From: Nakamurella flavida
Lineage (GTDB): Bacteria; Actinomycetota; Actinomycetes; Mycobacteriales; Nakamurellaceae
DNA length: 64,000 nt
Direction of reading: 5' to 3'
Assembly: GCF_030811475.1 (NCBI RefSeq)
Contig: NZ_JAUSQV010000001.1
Coordinates: 3,297,001-3,361,000, forward strand
In this document: positions 62,382 through 64,000 of the stretch, one piece after another
Layout of the letters: each line of letters starts with the position of its first letter
Numbering within the stretch: the stretch's first letter is position 1
Translations under genes and position numbers: made by a program
The notes under the pieces: model-generated
The model's input: only the letters and a program-made list of their open reading frames with translations
What the model was told of the DNA's origin: nothing
The model's database searches: none

Positions 62382-63479
62382 ATGACGTCTCCGCAGGGAC
62401 GCCCGGGCGGCGGTCACCTCGAGCCGGGCCGCTGTCCGCGGTGCGGGTGGGGGCACCCCGCCGGGCCGACGACCTGCCTGAACTGTGGAACACCGCTGCC
62501 CCGGCTCCGCTGGGTCGCCCACCCCCCGCCGCTCCGCGAGTCGGCGCCCCGGCCGGCAGCACGACGACGGCGCTACAGCGGGCCGCCCGGCTACGGTCCC
62601 TACCCACCGCGGTGGGGTTTCCCGGCCGCGGTCTGGGTGCCCGCCCCGGGAGAGGCTGCGCCCGCCGCCCCGTCCGTCCGGCGACTGCGGTTCGCCGCCG
62701 TTATGGCGGTGACCACCGCCGTTCTCGCCGTGATCGCCGCCGGCGCCGAGGCCTGGCGGTTCGCCCTGCTGCTCGCCGGCCGGACCCAGGTGCTGTCCGG
62801 TTCGGTCGTCCGGGTGAACGACGCCCTGGTCACCTCGGCCGGCCTGGTGCTGCTGGTCGCCGCGGTCGCCACCGCCGTGGCCGCCGTCCCCGTCCTGGTC
62901 CGGCTGCACGGCGACGCCGCCCGGCGGTCCGGTCGACTCCCGTCACGACGCCCCGGCGAAGTGGCCGGGTGGCTGTTAGCTCCCGTCGCCAATCTCTACG
63001 GGGCCGGGGTGATCGTCGGCGAGATCGATGCTCGACTCATCGTGCGGGCGGCCGATCCGGAGCCACCCGGCGGTGCCCGCCCGTCCCGCCTGGTGTCGGT
63101 CTGGTGGGCCGCGTGGGTGCTGAACGGCGTTCTCGTCCTCGCCGCGCTCGTCCGTGGCTCCGCGGGCAGCCTCCAGGCCGTCGCCGACACGGTGGAGCTG
63201 CACGTCGCGGTGGACCTGACCGCCGCCCTGGTCGCCGGACTCGGCGCCGCCGTGCTCGGCCGCTTCGCCCGACTGCTCACTCCGGCCGGCCCGCCCCATC
63301 CCGGATGGCGCGTCGCGGATCCGGCGCCGACCCGCGCCGCGGCCGTCACGGCCGGCTCGCCGCGGGTCGCACCTCCAGCGATCGTCCACCCGTCCGTCGA
63401 CCACCCCGTCGGCGAGGGCGGTCCGGCGGGCCCACGGCCCGGACCCGTCCCCGCTGTCGGTGCACCCGGGGCCCCCTGA
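62382..63479 (+). CDS. Zinc-ribbon DUF4328-like membrane protein
   Basis: A 365-residue protein. An N-terminal zinc ribbon has Cys18, Cys21, Cys32 and Cys35 (CPRCGWGHPAGPTTCLNCG); an Arg/Pro/Tyr-rich linker follows, then about five membrane helices of DUF4328 type, with GWLLAPVANLYGAGVIVGEI as the conserved central motif. A Pro/Ala-rich tail ends it. Function unknown. ATG 62382 begins 11 bases after the rhodanese stop. The next gene starts 22 bases beyond its stop. Confidence 0.75.
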   Translation: MTSPQGRPGGGHLEPGRCPRCGWGHPAGPTTCLNCGTPLPRLRWVAHPPPLRESAPRPAARRRRYSGPPGYGPYPPRWGFPAAVWVPAPGEAAPAAPSVRRLRFAAVMAVTTAVLAVIAAGAEAWRFALLLAGRTQVLSGSVVRVNDALVTSAGLVLLVAAVATAVAAVPVLVRLHGDAARRSGRLPSRRPGEVAGWLLAPVANLYGAGVIVGEIDARLIVRAADPEPPGGARPSRLVSVWWAAWVLNGVLVLAALVRGSAGSLQAVADTVELHVAVDLTAALVAGLGAAVLGRFARLLTPAGPPHPGWRVADPAPTRAAAVTAGSPRVAPPAIVHPSVDHPVGEGGPAGPRPGPVPAVGAPGAP

Positions 63480-63501
63480 GCGGTCCGTTACCGTGGGGCA
63501 G

Positions 63502-64000
63502 GTGTCCAAGAAGACTGCGCGCCGTGCGGCCGCCTCCCCGGCGGGTTCCGCCACCCTGACGGCCGAGAGCCCCCGTCGTCCCTGTCCCTGCGGGTCCGGC
63601 CGCCGGTACAAGGCCTGCCACGGCGGGTCCGATCCGGCCGATCTCATCGTGTCCCGTCCGTTCGCCGGCCTGGCCGCCGAGACCGAGCTGATCGCCCTGC
63701 GCGAGTTCGTGCCGTCCGCGACCGCCCCGCTCACCCTGCGGGCCGCCGCGGCGTCGGCTGATGACGCCGCCGCGCCGGACGGTGCCGGCACGCTTCCCAC
63801 GCCGTCGGTCACCCTGGCCACCGTGCTGCCCGGTGCTGCCGCCGCCCTCACCCGCTCGGACGGTTCGGTGCTGCTGGGTCTGCAGGTGCAGACCCACTCC
63901 GGCGACCTGGCCCGTGACCTCGCCACCGCCCTGGAATGGGCGCTGGCCGCCGAGCCGTCGTCCGTCCTGGCCGTGGTCGGCCGGGCCACCCTCGGACCGC
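63502..64000 (+). CDS. DUF5926-like SEC-C motif protein, truncated by window end
   Basis: The first 166 codons of a gene running off the window. A basic start (VSKKTARRAA) is followed by a SEC-C zinc motif CPCGSGRRYKACH (Cys28, Cys30, Cys39, His40), then VSRPFAGLAAETELIALREF, matching the actinobacterial DUF5926 family, whose members are sometimes named SecA-related because of the motif. No SecA motor domain is seen. GTG 63502 has GGGGCAG just upstream. Function unknown; the SEC-C motif binds zinc and can recognise ribosomes or SecB-like partners in other proteins. Confidence 0.8.
   Translation, partial: MSKKTARRAAASPAGSATLTAESPRRPCPCGSGRRYKACHGGSDPADLIVSRPFAGLAAETELIALREFVPSATAPLTLRAAAASADDAAAPDGAGTLPTPSVTLATVLPGAAAALTRSDGSVLLGLQVQTHSGDLARDLATALEWALAAEPSSVLAVVGRATLGP

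Overview
This is a 64 kb stretch of a very GC-rich actinobacterial chromosome. Evidence: strong G/C in third codon positions, many GTG starts, ATGA/GTGA stop-start overlaps, an F420-type LLM oxidoreductase, actinobacterial families (DUF6474-like, DUF5926-like, LuxR-type regulators, an LAxTG surface protein) and Ser/Thr/Ala/Pro-rich exported proteins. The gene set would suit a Nakamurella/Geodermatophilus-like soil actinobacterium, but genus cannot be fixed from the sequence alone. I see no tRNA, rRNA, CRISPR array, transposase, integrase or phage gene. All functions are read from motifs and family recall; no search was run.

1-16 kb is mostly housekeeping and transport: LLM oxidoreductase, ABC exporter, FAD dehydrogenase, two tandem membrane diguanylate cyclases, a flavoprotein monooxygenase, an unusual CysS, an amino-acid ABC importer (binding protein, permease, ATPase), then a tightly coupled GNAT / AI-2E-type permease / SDR operon. 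16-25 kb holds an AGE-family epimerase, a sigma factor translationally coupled to Ogt, and a four-gene minus-strand operon (DUF6474-like, Met-rich membrane protein, YcnI, CopC) that looks like periplasmic copper handling. A RecB-like nuclease, a DUF1905 protein and an SDR follow.

25-40 kb holds an S9 peptidase, a TetR regulator divergent from proline dehydrogenase and PruA with a strong 24-bp palindrome between them, an atypical LuxR-type regulator, an aldo/keto reductase, an unrecognised single-pass protein, a cyclopropane-fatty-acid-synthase-like methyltransferase, a CPBP protease, MsrA, an OpgC-like membrane protein and a Fpg/Nei glycosylase.

40-57 kb is the accessory core. Two paralogous DUF4012 membrane proteins and an LAxTG cell-wall-anchored protein precede a compact Wzx/Wzy-type exopolysaccharide cluster: chain-length/tyrosine kinase, two GT2 glycosyltransferases, a GT11 fucosyltransferase, flippase, polymerase, GDP-L-fucose synthase, GDP-mannose 4,6-dehydratase and an initiating sugar transferase. 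The predicted product is a fucose-containing exopolysaccharide. The two diguanylate cyclases upstream are possible, unproven, regulators.

57-64 kb holds a class III aminotransferase, a 1047-residue secreted protein with seven ~110-residue two-cysteine repeats fused to a GH16-type glycosidase domain (the most unusual protein here), a rhodanese, a zinc-ribbon DUF4328-like membrane protein, and the start of a SEC-C/DUF5926-like gene cut by the window end.
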